Shown here piece after piece: positions 1-13,410 of a DNA stretch of 64,000 nucleotides. Every line of letters begins with the position of its first letter. The stretch's first letter is position 1. The stretch is from Lanius collurio (Eukaryota; Chordata; Aves; Passeriformes; Laniidae), in contig JACBWW010000017.1 in assembly GCA_020086605.1 (NCBI GenBank), forward strand, positions 3,378,089 to 3,442,088, read 5' to 3'. The translations under genes were made by a program, and so were the position numbers. The notes beneath the pieces are model-generated. The model was not told the origin of the DNA, ran no database searches, and saw nothing but the letters and a program-made list of their open reading frames with translations.

Positions 1-366
1 GGGTTCAGACGTTGTCTTTGGCAGGGAACACCTAAGTCAAGATCCAAAACCAGGAATGAAATTCTGCTGGGAAGGGCAGAGGAAGGAGAACAAACCTTTT
101 GTGGCGCTCATGTTGTCAGTAGTCTTTCCTCAGACTCAGGAATTTTCCCTCATGTACTCTGTGGGGAGTTTTGCAATCAGATTTTGCTGAGAGAAGCTCA
201 CTTTGGTAGGTCAAGGGCAGGGTCTCCTGGAGGGCCTGTGCTGATGTTTAATAACACCAAGTCTAGCACTGGTGAAATCCATGTCTGGAGCTCTTTTTAT
301 TTCCTGAAGAAGCAAAAAACTTCTCTTTATCATTCAGTGAGATCCTGGCTGCAACATCAGCCAGTT

Positions 367-384
367 CAGCAGCAGCAGCAGCAG
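367..384. repeat. (CAG)6 trinucleotide run
   Basis: Six perfect CAG units. They would read as glutamines in the short plus-strand frame around it, but that frame has no other support, so this is listed as a simple microsatellite only. Confidence 0.8.
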
Positions 385-2078
385 GGCTTGAAGTAGAGGA
401 AGAAGCAGAGGTAGAAAACTGGACCCAGCAGGAGTTCAGAGTGCAAAGCCATGATGTTGCAGAAGATGATAGAAAAGAGTTAATGCACCTGATAAAGCAA
501 CAGCTCCCCTAAATCCCTGGAGTCTTTGTGGAAAGGCTGTTTAGCTCCACAGCCAAGACCTTGCCTGTGTGTAGGGAACTGGTTCAGAACAAAGGTCTCT
601 GCTGTGCCCTGTGTGAGGCAGGGTTTTCTCTGTATCAAACATTTGGGTCAAAAAGGCTTTCCCCAGCTCCTCGGTGATGTGATGACTCCATCAGGGATGA
701 AACATGATCATGCACCTTCCATCCTACCTCCTGTCCCTCCCTGTGCCAGCCCCATGCCCTGGGTCCTATGGGAGAGGCTCTTGGTGCAGCAGCTGGAGCT
801 CTGCTGCGGTGATGGGAGCATGTGAAATTCAATATGAAGCCTTGAAGGTCTGGCAAAAACAATTGCCATTTTTCCCTTTCCCTTGCTTTGCCTCTGCTTC
901 ACCTGCCTAAGCACAGGATCTCATCTAAAAGCTTAATGAAATACAGGAAAGACTGTCCATGATCCACAAATGTGCTGAATTGGGCGGTGTTTGACGTGTC
1001 CAGCTCCTGGGCAGCAAGTCAGTGGGGGCTGTGTGTGTGAAAGCTGGCCCTTCCCCACCCATGTTTCATGGAAAGCAAAGGCAGTAGCAGAAGTTATACA
1101 GGATAAAGGTCTTGGATAAAGCCATATCAGTCTTGGTTTTACAGCCACTTTGAGTTTCCTGTCCACTCCTCTTTCTGCAACCTGAGGTTCACAAAAGCCT
1201 GGTGAGGCTGACAGGAGTATCTCCATTATCTTGGAAATAAAGAACCATTATCTTGCCTCTGACCCTGAATCATCTTATTCTCTGCAGGACTGAGCTATGT
1301 GACTGGCAAAACTCTTGTCTCCTCCCAGTCCAGCTATTGCATTTCATCCTTATGAAAACCTGAGATCTGAGCTATATTCTGTGGTTTGTGTCCCCTGGTT
1401 AGAGCCTCCTGCCTTATTTTCATTCCATCCCATGAGTGGTGTTTCGTGGTGGTGGACTGAAGTTTGTCTTTTTATAAATAAATTAGTACATGCAAATTAG
1501 CATTCAGGAGTTGAAATTGCCAGTTCTTTCCTAACTTTTACAAAAATAGCCAATTTTCTCATGAAATCTTAAGAGATATCTGATCCAGATTATTTGCATG
1601 GTTCATACTAGACTGAGGTATATTAGAAATATCCTTAGCATTTTTCTAACATACAAAGAATTGATTCAGTGGAGTAATTAAAAATAAAAAAGTTTCTGTG
1701 TTAAGGTACATTTGGAGCCTAGTCTTTTTAAGTCAAACACAATACAGACGGGTACTGATGAGAATATTCTGCTCTGATGAGGATCAGAAGAAGGATTTTA
1801 TGCCAGCTGCACTGATCTGCTCAGGAAGATGAGGAGGCTGAGGGGATAGTGCAGATTTCCAATGGGCTGGTGCCTGCTCAGCTCAGCTGTGATCAGCTGG
1901 CAGCCCATCTTGAGCTGGCAGCTGCCTGTCCTGCCTGCCCTGCCTGTCCTGTCACTGAGTCACTCTGCAGGCCAGTTCTGCTCCCCAGGAGTGGTGTGAT
2001 GGCCTGATGCTGAGCTGGTCAGGTGATGTCTGACAGGTTATATTCTAGGAAGTGTTAGTTTTCAAACAGAATTTCTCT

Positions 2079-2113
2079 GAAATGCACTGGTTTAAGAAAT
2101 GCACTGGTTTTGG
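2079..2113. repeat. 17-bp tandem duplication (2 copies)
   Basis: The word gaaatgcactggttt occurs at 2079 and again at 2096, a period of 17 bp, consistent with simple replication slippage. Confidence 0.8.
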
Positions 2114-4895
2114 GCTGTGCCCATGGGTCCTTGTGGACACAGCCTTGCACTGCCTCCAAAGTCTTTTGTTTTTACCTTTCCAGAATGAAATGTTCTGTTT
2201 TTCTAGATGACTTTACATTTCAGCTTTTAATGTTTTCAAGTGATACTAAACAAAATATAAAGCCAAATTAGATTTTTGTCACTGTGTCAAAGTCCATCAT
2301 TTTGTATAACAAACGCATTTCCTTGGAATTTTAAGGACATACCAAATTTACTTTCTTTGTTGTATTTTCTAGAATGGGCAAAAGTCCAAATCATGCAATT
2401 TTCTATGAGAAACAGATAAAAACAGATATCAAGAGTCTCTATGAACTTTAAAAGGAGTAACTCAATTTAAAATAGTATCTTTTTCTTATCCTTTTTTTTT
2501 CTCTTTGCATTAATTATCAGTGAAAATACTCTTGTAGCATGAGGAGCTGTTTAAACTAGATAAAATCTGCTATCTCCTTGACACCCTGTTATCTATTCCC
2601 CTTCCTTTCTCAGCTTCAGGTGAAAAGGAAAACAACTTAGTGATCTTCACACAGTTATTCTCAATTTTGTCCTTTGGGATCCAGAATTACAGGACAGCTG
2701 TAATTCAGTTTCCGAGCCTGGAACTTCCTACAAGGGCACATTTTTGGGTGTGGATTCATCTCCTTTCAGCAGTATTTGAGTGGAGCTTGAAGGTAAATAG
2801 GAAATATTGTTGATTTTCAATAGCAGGCAGTGTTGATGAGTTTCAACCACATCAGAGGAGTCATGACTGGGCTTTTCATTTACCAAATTGCAGGAAAGGA
2901 GTGAGTTTGGATAGCTTATATTTTGGCCTCTTTCATGGGAGTAGATTTTTGTACCCTCTAAACCACAGCAGAGACAGTCTGTTTTTATTAGGCTTTAGTT
3001 TTCCCTTCTGTAATAGCTGAGTGTGGCCAAAGCAAGAATCCCAAGCATTAGAGCTGTTTTTTGGCTGAGCCCCCTCGCCTTGGCACTCACTTGGAGCCTG
3101 TTGCTGCTCCCGAGGATGATGGAATGGCTCCCACTGGGAGCTGGATCAAGTTTTGAGCTGCTCCTCGCTGCTTGTTTATTTGTCCTATTCTCTGGGCTTG
3201 GCAGGTGGCATTTTTGCTCAGTGATTCATTCTCCAGCACATGCATTTATCTGGGCTGACATTTTAATCATGCAAATAAGGATCTCCTTAATGAAGAAAAA
3301 AATTAATTTCACAACTGTTGCTACAAACACAGTGACAGTCCTGCTAATGTCATTACATTTATAATACAATCAGTGGCTTTTCCATAATTGCTATAAACTG
3401 GCGTACTTAACAGCGGAGTAAAGGTTACACAAAGAGCTGTGTGACTCCCCTTGTTCACTTGCTTTTTTATCAAGAGTGTTTGGCACTTTTCATATGTCCT
3501 TTTGAAATCTTTTGGTCATCACTGCTTCATTGCTTGTACTGCAGATGGCTTTGCCTTTGTTGGAGGAACAGACAAAATAAGTGGCAAGGAGACAACTCCT
3601 CTGTGACCTTTTGTGGCTTCTTGTCTTTCACATCACAGTCTGCAGGGTAAACACAGTGACTCATTCTCTTTCAGTAAGTAGCTGCCTTCCCAAGGTTTTG
3701 TTATTTGCAGGATTTTTCCATTAAAAAATCTGCACCCAAAGAGCAGTGGGATGTGAGCTGAGAGCAGCCAGTTTCTGCCTCCAGACCATTACAGGTTTGG
3801 TAGGCAATAAGGAGCTAAAGAAAATTCCTGGGCAGGATCATACCTTTGTTGTCCTTTCCTCCTCCTAAACCTTCCCCAACACGCTTCATTTTTCACTTAT
3901 CCCCCAATACAGTAAAAGTAACAAGCTTGAAAAACCAGTCACATAGCAAAAAAGCAGTTGGAAGAAAGGGCTTCCCAAGGGGAAAGAGTGCTAAAATGCT
4001 CTGAGATTAGCAGAAAACCAGGGACTTGTGAAACTGAGGTGTCAGGGTGTTTGCCACAGCCATGCAGTATCAGCCTGGGATGAAGAAGAGCTGTTTCAGA
4101 CCCAGTGTCTTCTCTTTGCCTTTGACATGCTGTGAGTGAGGTGTCCAAGGCCCAGGTAAAGACTTTAACCCCCAGTGAAGGGGGTTGGGAACTGTGCTCT
4201 GGTGTCAAGGTGATGTGAACCACCCTCAGGTTGTGTCACCTCAACAGAAAGGTATTTTCAGGTTGGGTTTTTTACCTTTTTGTCAGCAAGGGAGGATTTA
4301 AAAGTGTTGGAAAACATCTCTCAGGATAAAGCTCTTGAGCTCAGGGTACTTCCCAGAGGCTCTTGAGGTAGTTCCTTTAAAGCCTTTCATGTGTCAATAT
4401 TTCATTTTTACCCAAATGGGATGAGCTTCCCTGGTGGCAGAAATGCAGGAAAAGCAAAGCTCTCAGGAGCAGCGGGTTTGCTGCCAGACCTTGGGAATTT
4501 CTCAGGAATAAAAGAGGAGGAGGAGAACAGTAAATGAATGGAGAAAAAGCACAAAAGTAGGGAAAGGGCTGCAGGATATTGGCTGGGGAGGTTCATCTTG
4601 CCAGGGGGCAATTCAGAACAACTTCCAAGGTCACTTTGGCCCATGTTTGCCACCACACCTTCACTGATTAAGGGTGTGATGTATTTAATTGACCTATCTA
4701 AGCTGGAAAACTCCTGGTGTAGATGGAGTATTGGACTGCATCAAATAGGTGAGACTGGTATCTGCACCAGCAGCAGTCACTGTGTGTGGTACAGAAGCTC
4801 AGGAGTTCCTCAGCAGAAGCTCAGGAATTAAAAAAGTCAGTCCTTGTCCATGATGGGAATGCTCCGTGTGCTATTTCTTTGCAAAGCATCTCAAA

Positions 4896-5152
4896 TGGCC
4901 TCAAGTTACACCAGGTGAGGTTTAGATTAGATATTATGGAAAAAATCTTCACTGAAAGGGTGGTCAGCCATTGGAATAAGCTTCTCAGGGAAGTGGTGGA
5001 TTTGCCATGCTTTGAAGCATTCAAAACTTATGTGGTTGTGGCACCCAGGGTCATGATTTAGTGGTAACGTGGCAGTGGTGGGTTAATGGTTGGACTTGAT
5101 GATCCTAGAGGTCTTTTCCAACCTTAACAACTTTATGATCCTTTGATTCTAT
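4896..5152 (+). mobile_element. CR1 LINE 3'-end fragment
   Basis: This is a 5'-truncated chicken-repeat-1 (CR1) non-LTR retrotransposon tail in the plus orientation. It starts with the diagnostic 'tggcctcaagttacaccagg' region and continues through recognisable 3'-UTR words: 'attatggaaaa..tcttcactgaaaggg', a phrase about a single 'ggaataagcttctcaggg', and 'ggttggacttgatgatcct'. It ends at 'agaggtcttttccaacctt' followed by the decayed terminal octamers 'tatgatcctttgattct'. Severe 5' truncation is the normal state of avian CR1 copies. Divergence from the recalled consensus is moderate, so the copy is old and inactive. A short open frame over it (4786-5061) is incidental. Confidence 0.92.
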
Positions 5153-8100
5153 CCCTGGAATCAGAATGAGCATCTCTGTACTGCACAGACCCACCAGAAA
5201 CTGGGACCACAGTGATGAGGAGAACACCGAGACCTTGGCACGGACCTTCCTTTCCACTGCCTCCCTCCCCGTAGAAGATGTGCAAGTCTGCAGCTCAAAG
5301 AGACTTTTTCCATGGTGCCTTTCTCTACTGCAAAGGCTCAGAATCATGGGCCAGGGGACCAGTTCACACATGTTGAAGCAGTGCCTGTTTCTGGGATGTG
5401 AAGCCTGTGTTATTACTGCTCAGGATATTTCCGTTCCCATATTCACTCCAGGGACTCTTGTGCCTCAGTGGGAGGTCACATCCTGTGACAAGACAGTTTG
5501 TTGCCTTTGCATCAACTTCCAAGAGCCTGGAACACGGCATTGCAGTGAAGGATCCTTTGAAGTGTTACTGCACCTTTCTGCTTTTCATGCAGGGGGGACT
5601 TCCATGTGTATTGTTGTTAGACAACAGCCATTCACTGTGATGTGTGTTTTTGTCTAATGCTGGAGCTTGCCTTCAACCAGAGCTGCCAAATGGGGTCCCA
5701 GAGCAAGGGTTTGTAACATTCTTCCCCAGCCAGCCTTACAGCCCCAATGGCCTCTCGTCCCACATTGCCAGCCCACAGAGTTAAAATATCATGGATCTCA
5801 CCTTTGGAGATCAAGACAAAAAAGAGAGGGTAAATACTATGGCTTGGACAACAGGTTTTATTTGCTTTTGGTTTTCCAGCCTTTTGGGGTTACCCTTTAA
5901 AAGACTGTTTTCTGCAGGGGCAAGATCCTGGAGCTCATTTTTTAGCAGTAGCTGACATTTGTCCAGACCTGCATGACCCTGGGAGCTGGAACAAATAGCA
6001 GTGAAATCACATTATGAGGACTGGCTGCTGCCTCGTTACCAGTCTGACACAGGAATAAAACATATCGTGGTTGTCTCAGCTAAATCTTCCTTCTTTCAGA
6101 AGTGAAATGATATCTCTCCTTATGTTCCTGTGCTGGTACCACAGCCCCAGCCCAGTCTGTGGGTTATCCTTGCCCTCTGTCTGTGGTGTGGCATCAATGC
6201 CCAAAGCTTACAGAACACCAAGTTCTGGTGAAGAATTAATTCTCTGAAGTGAGAGATGTTGGACACCGTGTGCTGCTGGCGCGCCAGGGCTGGCCGGCGT
6301 GTGCCCTGGCAGGCTCCTGCTGCCTGTCTGTGTTCCCTCCTGTTGGCTGGGAGCTGTTCCCAAACCCTTTGGTCTTCTCCAGGAACTCTGACTATTTCCC
6401 CCCTGCAGCCACAGAATGGGAAATTTTCTCTGCTGGGATCCACTGGCTCTTTCACTGATCCGTTTCTGGCATAGGAGAGGGGTCTTGGACCCAAAGGTGT
6501 TTACACTTCTCAACACATTTGTGTTTTCAGTGTAACAATAGCAATCTGACCAATGTCTGTCATGCACAGTCCATTCTGCTTTACATCAGGAAGAAAACTG
6601 CATTTCGGAAGAAAAATGTTTCTATCAACAGCCTGTACTTGCAGTTGTCTGTCTGAAAACAAATGCACTTCCACGAGGCACATTAAAAACTCTTTAAAAT
6701 AAGTGTTATGGCCAAAGCTTAAGCTGATGCTGCCTAGTCCAAGAACCCCAAATCCTGTGAGCCCTGCTGAGCTCACAGGTGGGGCAGTGGCAGCTATATG
6801 TGCCACAAACAGGGGTATGTGGCTTGTCTCACAGAGCCAGCAAAGGAAAATTTGGCATCAGAAAGCAAATTCAGCACGTGAGCAGTCATGTTAATGGCTG
6901 CTGCCATCTCCTCTCCCCCATCCCTCTGCTCCCTCCCCCTGGAAGGACATGGAAACTGTTAGCTGGGGCGTCACCTGCTGAGGATAAAAGTGACATTTCT
7001 GAGACACATCACTCGGGGGAAGCTGAGGTGCTTTGATCCGTCTAAGGCAAGGCTGATGGCAATTTAAAGATGTTTTTGTACGTGCTGAGACGTCATAATG
7101 CTGGGCTGATGGGCAGAAAAACTGCTGGTGGAAAAGCAGCCTGGTATAGGAGATTTCCTGCAAGAGAGGCTGTGGAGGCAGGATCTGATCTTTAATTAAC
7201 TCAGACATCAGAATGGAAACCACAAACACCTGCAAGGCTGTTTTTCTTTTTAAAAAAACACTTAAGATAAATATTAAGTATTTAACTGAACCCCATAGAT
7301 CTTCAGTCCACTGCCATTCATTCCTTTCTGCTTTAAATGCAGATTTTATTGTTAAATACATATTCCAGCACTTTAATAGAAACAGTTAATGCAATTCAAT
7401 GTTACACTGGACACAGCTAGAATATATTAAAAATGATGGATTTTTTTCTAGCTGGAGATGATCCTGTCCTGTGTTAGGTCAAAAGTACAGCTAAGACAGT
7501 ACTGATGCCTGGGTCAGATCTTTAATTCTGCATCTCTCTTCCCAGTCTTACTTCCCTGCTTCAGTTTTCCTCTGTGAGGAGGAAATCCAGCAATATGCTA
7601 GCTTTATATGGTTTGAAATTCAGAGTGGACATTGAAGCAGGACAGAGCTCCTGTATCCTGAGCATGAGGTGCTGCTGAGACCCTTAACACTTCTCAGCTC
7701 ATTTTGTTTAATTCAGAAATAGTTATGTGAGACTGCAGTAGCAATGAGTCAACACTAGATAGCATTTTATGTTTGTTTTGAGGGAGAAAAGCCTTTTGTT
7801 CTTGTATTTAGGTAGGCTATGAAAAATTCCAAGCACATATTTTAGACATAATTAATTGTCAGTGTTTCCTGGTGATCCGTGCTATGTCTCCTATAAATTC
7901 AAAACAAAAGGCAACAAAACTACCCTTTTTTCTGTATTGTTTACTTGACATCTTTGCATCAGTATAGAATTTATATGCATTTCAAAAGTGCTTAATGCTG
8001 TTTTGCCTCTGGGTGCAGAGCTAAGAGGCTTATATTCGATCTTTGCATGGGCCACGTTCCTGATCCTGTTAACATCCGTGTGAAACCTGCACCAGGCTGG

Positions 8101-9220
8101 GGTGCACTTGTAAGAACAGTGCAGGGAAATCATGGCACAAGCTATGTGAGCAGAGAAGGAACATTGCTTGTGATCTGCAGAACAACAAAAATCCTCTGCA
8201 TGGGATCTGGTTCATGAATTAAGACACACTCACCTGTGTGTGGGTGTTGATGAGGAAAGTGCTGAGTTGCTGTTACATGAGGGGGATCCAGCTCTCAATC
8301 CAGTGTCCTCCTGTGGGCATCTTTTAACACCCAATATACCCCAGGATATCTGAGACATCCACAGAGAACACATGGGACAGTGATGAGCTTCTGAGTGCCA
8401 GCTGGAGTCCAGAAGGAACACCCAGCATTTCAGAGTACACCAGATTCCTGAATTTGGCTACTGGAGTCAGACCCCTGATGTCCACTGACAGTGGTGGGAA
8501 CGAGACACTCTGCTCACCTGAGCACCTCCCTGAAGGTTCTTTGACTTAGGTCTCTTGATCTTCAAGATTAATCTTATCCTTCATGGATGATTAGGTCACC
8601 TAAACCTGGGCATGCATTTGAGAGGCCCTAAGGCCAACTTCCAGATGTTGACCCAGAAAATTGTAGGTCTCCTACAGGGTTCCATTAAAAACTAAGATGT
8701 CTTGGACACCCTCAGGTCTCTCAAGGGGCACTACAGCCCTATGCTTTGGCAGCTGCCTCCTCTTCTGCACATCTGAACAGACACCTTCAGGCTCCACTCA
8801 AACTGGTTATGGCCAGGGCGTTGATCCAGCAGCACTGGATTTGGGCAGTCCTTGGTGGAAGTGCCCACCCCAGCACAAGCAAGAGCAGAATATTTGCCTG
8901 TATTCTACAGAAGAACTCCCTCTGTGGGGCTCTTGATGTAAAGTGGAGTGAGAATAGGCAGGGCACAGATCCTGAAGGATCCCAGAGGCTGCTGCAAGTG
9001 GGTGGCTCCCACATTGAGAAGGAGATGGTGGAGCCCAGCTGTGGCAGGAGGTGTTCTGTGGGTCCCCAGGGCTCTCCTGTGATTGCAACCTTCAGAAGCA
9101 GCGCTGCAAAACTCTCCTTAAAATATGCTGATCACACAGGAACTCGAGGCAGCTGTGCCGCGGCGTCTTACGATAATTACTTGGCATCTCTTTAGCATAT
9201 GAAATTGAAGGGAATGATAT
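5153..9220. other. Single-copy DNA, no gene recognised
   Basis: About 4 kb without a recognised gene or mobile element. Frames of 119-163 codons occur here (for example 5166-5657 plus and 6891-7361 minus) but show no domain, signal peptide or repeat pattern I recognise, and lie within the range expected by chance for two strands of 64 kb. A locally GC-rich patch near 6280-6310 is too small to be a CpG island. Confidence 0.5.
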
Positions 9221-9467
9221 GAAATTGTGTCAGGGGAGATTTAGGTCAGATATTAGAAAAAGGTTCTTCACCCAGGGGGTAGTCAGACACTAGAACAGGC
9301 TCCCCAGAGAGGTGGTCACAGCACCAACCTGACAGAGTTCAAGAAGTGTTTGAACAATTCTCTCAGGCACATGGTGTGACTCTTGGGGGGTCCTGTGCAG
9401 GGCCAGGAGCTGGACTACAGTGGCCCTTCCGAGTTCCTTCTATCTCTGCATAATCTCTGATTCTGTG
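9221..9467 (+). mobile_element. CR1 LINE 3'-end fragment
   Basis: A plus-oriented CR1 tail of a different subfamily from the copy at 4.9 kb. Recognisable words are 'gaaattgtgtcaggggag', 'ttcttcacccagggggt', 'aacaggctccccagagag', 'ctgacagagttcaagaag' and 'tctcaggcacatggtgtg'. It ends in 'gtggcccttccgagttcc' and a decayed terminal octamer near 9460. It is 5' truncated and has no coding content. Confidence 0.92.
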
Positions 9468-12400
9468 CTCTTTTTATGCAGGTCTTGTGAAGCTGAGCAG
9501 GATTTCAGAGCTTTGAATCTTTGGTTTCTTTAGAACACAGAGTTTCAAATTTCTTTGGTAAGGGTTTGTAGCAAGACTAATTTGTTACTGTCCTTGCTGC
9601 CCCAAGACCTCATTTTTAGCATTAATGTTAGTGCTGATATGTAACTTGAATCCAAGGTGTCTGGGATGTTCTAGCGCTGCTCAGAAACCATTGCTTGTGC
9701 TCACACCCTCTGCACAGGGAAGCAAGTGGGCTGGAAATGGGAGTAATTTGAGGATCAGCTGAACACTGAGTAACAGCTTGCTTCTTGTTGGTCTGTTGGG
9801 ACATTATGAACACACCCAGAGCTTAATCCAAATATTTTTCAGTGCTGGTCCTCACTGCTGCTGCCAGAAGAGCCCAAGGCAGGTATACAGCCTTGCAACA
9901 ACTGTGTAAAACATTCAATGTCAGCCCTGGGGGATGCTGGCATTTCCACCTTCACTTCATCACAGTAATAATCAGAATTACAGCAGTTTAGGTAGAAAAG
10001 GAAACATAAATAGCAGCAGCAACAACAAACCCAGAGGAAAAAACCCTCAAGCTCAAGTTAAAAGCATTCACAGGTTTCTTTTTGCTCTTCCTGGGATCTG
10101 AGTATCTTGATGCTTACCCCAATTCAGGAAGTGAGACAGTTGCAGCCTGAGTTGCAGAGCCACCACTGGGACTGCAACCCTGGTTTCTGATACAGCGTTT
10201 GGCTCCCTTGGCCTGGAGCTTTTCTTAAAGGATTCATCTAAGAATGCCCTGATGTGCCTCCAGAGGTACCTCTAGAGGTCTTAACACCGTGCTGCTCCTC
10301 CTTCAAGCTCTCCTCTCCAAGGAAGTCAAAAACATGATGGAGAAACATGGGATTCCTTGCAACCGTATGTTCAGACTAATTACAACTGGGCATTGCTACC
10401 AGGGATTCTATAATGGAAGAGAAAACCACATGAGTTTAAACTCCCTGAATTCTGATCTATTCCCTTCATTTTCTTGGGAAACAGAGCACTTGGTTTAAGC
10501 AGTGCTATTTGCACAGCAAACCCTGTTATCTGCCCCATGAACCCCCAAATGCAGCATCTTGCAAAAATATATTCCTATTTTAGACAAAGAATATGTCCTT
10601 CCTTCCAAACAAAATACCACAGAGTTTGGTACCATGGCTGAAAGCAATCTGCAGCCAAAATTGATTCCTTGCTGCTAAGCCAAGATAAGGTGTTTTTAAA
10701 CCAAAAATCAGATACCCCCAAGCACAGGGTTGCAGTGATCTAAGAAGATCCATTAAAAGCTGTGTCTGCAGAGGTTTTGCCTGTAACTTTCCACTCCCAG
10801 CAAGAAAATGCTCACACTTTTCATGTGGTCCATGCTGATTGAATCTAAGTGTGATTATGGGGGCAGGACACAAGAAATTATTCCAGAAACTGAATTCTTT
10901 GAGATTCTTAAATATGCTTTTTATGGCAGTGAAGGCAAAGCTACAGAGTGATCAGTGCTAAGTGATCATTTGCTACTTTTGGCCTAGCATCCATTTGGAA
11001 TTCTGATTGCAGTTTCAGGGCTTCTGTTTAATAATTTTCCAAGCCTCTGTTTTTGTGTGAGTTACATATGAAGTTGTCACACATGACTGAGGAAACCTCT
11101 TGCCTGTTCTTCATAAGAGCTGCAATTTGTGTGTGATACACTGCAAAATGCAACACTGGCTCCTCTCTGATGATGCCACCACTCACCAGGTGTATTCACA
11201 CAGAGGTGCTTCCTTTCTCCATCATCACAGGTGAGATGAAGGGGTCACTTGGCTGCTCAGGATGGGAAGGAAAGGGGCTTCACCAGTGCAGGCTTCCACA
11301 TGGGACAGGCAGGGCTTACCCAACTGCACGTCACTGGGACATCAGAGCAGGCTTTTAGGAACAGGGGTTGGAGATTCAGCATCCTCCTCCTCCTCTGCAC
11401 CTTTGTGTCCCTCCAGTTCCTGGGCACTGAACCTTTCAAAATCTCTGGCAGTTTTATAGATAATAAATAACCTTGAGCATTTTACAGCAGTAAATGATAA
11501 ACTGTGAGAAATGTAAATGTAACTGTGTGCCCTGGCTGTCATTGCTTTGCTGCAATTTTGCCCAGGAGTGCAAATGAGCCCCCAAAAAATTAACTTCAGC
11601 TTTTACAGTCAGGTGTCTGTGCTGCATGATCCACATTTAAAGGCACCACTGCCTGAAGTGTTGCCCTAAATTTAATACTCATTAACATTTAAAGGTATTT
11701 CCATCCTCCTTTAAAGGTGCTCAGTTTTTCACAAGGTTTATGGTATTTAAAAAAAACCCAAACAAAAAACAAACAACAAACTCTATTGTGTTTCCTCATG
11801 TTTAAGAAAATGTAGAAAAAGGAAAACAGGCCAAGAATAGCCACTTAGGAATACCTCAAGACCTGCAAGAGCCACGGGAGTGGAACCCCTGAGACTGGCA
11901 GAAAGGGTGGGACATCATCCCCATCAGCCAGCAACACTGTAGTTTTCCTTTTAAAGTTTGTGCTTAATTAAAAATTTGTTTGAGACAACTTTCTGTATAA
12001 GAATGTACCTTTCCTCAATAAAGTTCCCAAATCTGAAATTTCAAGTAATTTTTCCATCTTGTAAGATGTTTCATGCTCTTCTCAAATAGCAGATGAAAAT
12101 ATTAGGTAAGGTGGAAAAAAAATCACCATTTTTCTAGAAAATATATGAACAAAAATCTGTAAGTAAGGAGAAAGTGCAAGTGGGAAAATATCAATGTACT
12201 ACATTTTTTCAAGACTTATTTGCAGTAATTAGTCTTTGCACACTGCTGGCTTGCCTGCTCCTTTTGCCTCCTCCAGGAGTTTCCAGGAGTTTAGTTTAAT
12301 AGATTTAAACTAAAGTAAGAAAGTTTCCCCAGTGGCTTAAAATAAGCCAAACCTGGTGCTGTGCTGAGAGTTTGGAGAAGGTGGGAACCTCGTGTTGAAC

Positions 12401-13410
12401 TGTAGGGGGTAATGTTGCTACACAGACTCTGCCTGCCAGCTGCAAAAGGCAGGATAAAGCCATCCACCGTTCGGGTGATTATGTGACACGCTGGATCTGT
12501 GGGGAAAGAATAAAAATGTGATTATCCACAGAGCCCTCCTCCCTCTGCCCTCACCATCGCTCATTTGCAAAGGCACCTCAGCCTCCAGTCCTTCTGACAT
12601 CTCCATGTCATGCTCTGCTTGATGGTCTTGGCCCAGAACTGTATGTGTGTTCACAGTCTAGGGTCATGCTTTGTGTTTTGTCTCCTTCTGGTCCTTGTGG
12701 CTGGCCCTGCTTGGTGTCAAAACACCCACTGATGCAATGTTGGCACCATCTGGGGAAAGCTGGGCGAGTGGGGAAGGCAATCTGTAGGTTTGGTGGAGTA
12801 ATGAGATGGAAATACACACCTGCTGCAGTGATTGATTGTTTTTTTTCATTCTGGAAGGAGGTGTAACAAGATTAAGAAGGGAGGAGGTTAAGTGGAGATG
12901 TTAGCTAAGAAGTGTTGGGGAAGTGACAGCCCTCTCCACCTGTGGGTGGGTGAAGCCTTCCCTCAGTGCACAGCTCCCATACAAGCACAGCAAGCACTGG
13001 AAGGGGCTCTCTGGGTCTGCTGCTCATCACAAAATCCCTTTCACAAAGTGGAATCATTACCTGTAGTTTGCTTCTGCACAGGTAAAAATATTAGTTTGAG
13101 GTGACTGTGGCAACATTTGCATCTGCATTTTGTGCCCATCTACTTGGAGCCAAGAGAAAGGAATCAATTTGGCATCCAAATTGAGTGGCTTGGCATTTCG
13201 CCTCCCTGTCTTTGTCTTGGTTTTGTAATAAAATGAAAAGGTGATCTGGGTCATCATTGTAGTTTTTGATGCACCAGGCTTTGATGAGGCCAGTTTTATC
13301 AGCCACACGTGTGTATACCAAGGAACATCTCCATTCCAGCTTCTCACAGTGTCATGTAACACGTGCTCCACATGCAAGGACCAAAGATATTTTTTTTCCC
13401 TTAGGACATC
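9468..13410. other. Single-copy DNA, no gene recognised
   Basis: About 3.9 kb of unannotated sequence. An A-rich CAAA stretch lies near 11,750-11,780, and AT-rich sequence spans about 11,950-12,240. Several overlapping short frames around 11,250-11,540 and 12,610-12,870 are shadows of one another on both strands, and none has a recognisable product. Confidence 0.5.

Larger units (their letters stand above)
1..4895. other. Single-copy DNA, no gene recognised
   Basis: About 4.9 kb of AT-leaning, CpG-poor sequence without a supported exon or mobile element. Open frames are short and lack recognisable domains. The frame at 3023-3364 (plus) begins with a hydrophobic stretch, but nothing else supports it. 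Small features inside are a (CAG)6 run at 367-384, a 17-bp duplication at 2079-2113, and a CCTG-rich stretch near 1920-1950. The part from about 3200 to 3420 is AT-rich with an octamer-like ATGCAAAT at 3269-3276 and could be a conserved noncoding element, but that cannot be judged without alignment. Confidence 0.5.

Noticed and set aside
367..384. Polyglutamine tract in a coding exon
   Set aside because: The enclosing frame is only 70 codons with no other support; treated as a microsatellite.
3023..3364. 113-codon frame with a hydrophobic N-terminus, suggesting a membrane protein
   Set aside because: The hydrophobic stretch is short, there is no family resemblance, and the rest is AT-rich noncoding-like sequence.
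5166..5657. 163-codon plus-strand frame just after a CR1 tail
   Set aside because: No recognised motif, length compatible with chance, no splice or polyadenylation context.
6280..6310. CpG-island promoter
   Set aside because: The GC-rich patch is only about 30 bp, with no island-sized CpG density.
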